64,000 nucleotides of DNA from Camarhynchus parvulus (taxonomy: Eukaryota; Chordata; Aves; Passeriformes; Thraupidae), in the NCBI RefSeq assembly GCF_901933205.1, contig NC_044573.1:88432546-88496545 (forward strand), read 5' to 3'. The notes under the pieces were generated by a model that searched no databases, was not told the DNA's origin, and saw only the letters and a program-made list of their open reading frames with translations. Positions 63,771 to 64,000 of this stretch are shown here, in pieces (positions within the stretch are counted from its first letter, which is position 1; each line of letters starts with the position of its first letter). Made by a program: the position numbers and the translations under genes.

Positions 63771-64000
63771 CATCATTATAATACTTTTCCGGAAGCTTGA
63801 TTTCTTTTGCCATCAACACTTTCTCTTGCCTTTTGTTTTGGCAGTTCTAGCTCTCTGAAAGTAATTTAAAACATTTCCTGTTCAGGTCATTTTTCAGACT
63901 TATCTCTGACCACAACCCACTGCTCTTCATGATTTGGTCAAAATTTCTCACTTCTGCATTTAAGGCCTTTCATTTCTTAGCTTCACCATTTCTATTTAGA
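63771..64000. other. Unassigned AT-rich end of window
   Basis: Nothing recognisable. It may include a little more diverged CR1 sequence continuing from the element ending near 63770. Confidence 0.4.

Overview
This window looks like a bird nuclear genome. The evidence is a CNR1 coding exon of avian length, CR1 LINE fragments ending in the avian-style (ATTCTATG) tail, an ERVL-like solo LTR of a type common in songbirds and other Neoaves, AT-rich non-coding DNA and low gene density. No prokaryotic-style operons, CRISPR arrays, tRNA or rRNA genes were seen.

Layout. About 1-3727 is sequence upstream of the CNR1 coding exon, probably an intron. The intronless CNR1 coding region (cannabinoid receptor 1, 473 aa, + strand) is at 3789-5210. 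A long 3' UTR follows to about 8.9 kb, with a TG tract, an ATC tract and two candidate polyadenylation signals. From 8.9 to 32 kb the DNA is intergenic. It holds short CR1 fragments, two old CR1/L3-like 3' ends, a pure 67-unit GGAA microsatellite, a 153-bp inverted repeat and a long pyrimidine-rich stretch.

Between about 32.5 and 40.3 kb, on the minus strand, I assemble a multi-exon gene not evident as a long ORF. Its exons have good splice sites, compatible phases over four consecutive exons, and recognisable similarity to human SPACA1 (sperm acrosome membrane-associated protein 1). SPACA1 is also the convergent neighbour of CNR1 in human. The 5' end, the signal-peptide exon and one junction before the transmembrane exon could not be closed, so the model is partial and its integrity is open.

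From 42.3 to 44.1 kb lies a 5'-truncated, degenerate CR1 LINE on the minus strand. The remainder (44-64 kb) is intergenic, with an ERVL-like solo LTR flanked by a perfect 5-bp target duplication (57160-57791), another old CR1/L3-like copy near 59.3 kb and a CR1 3' end near 63.5 kb. CNR1 and the SPACA1-like gene are transcribed towards each other. They share synteny, not a pathway: one is a neuronal GPCR, the other a sperm membrane protein.
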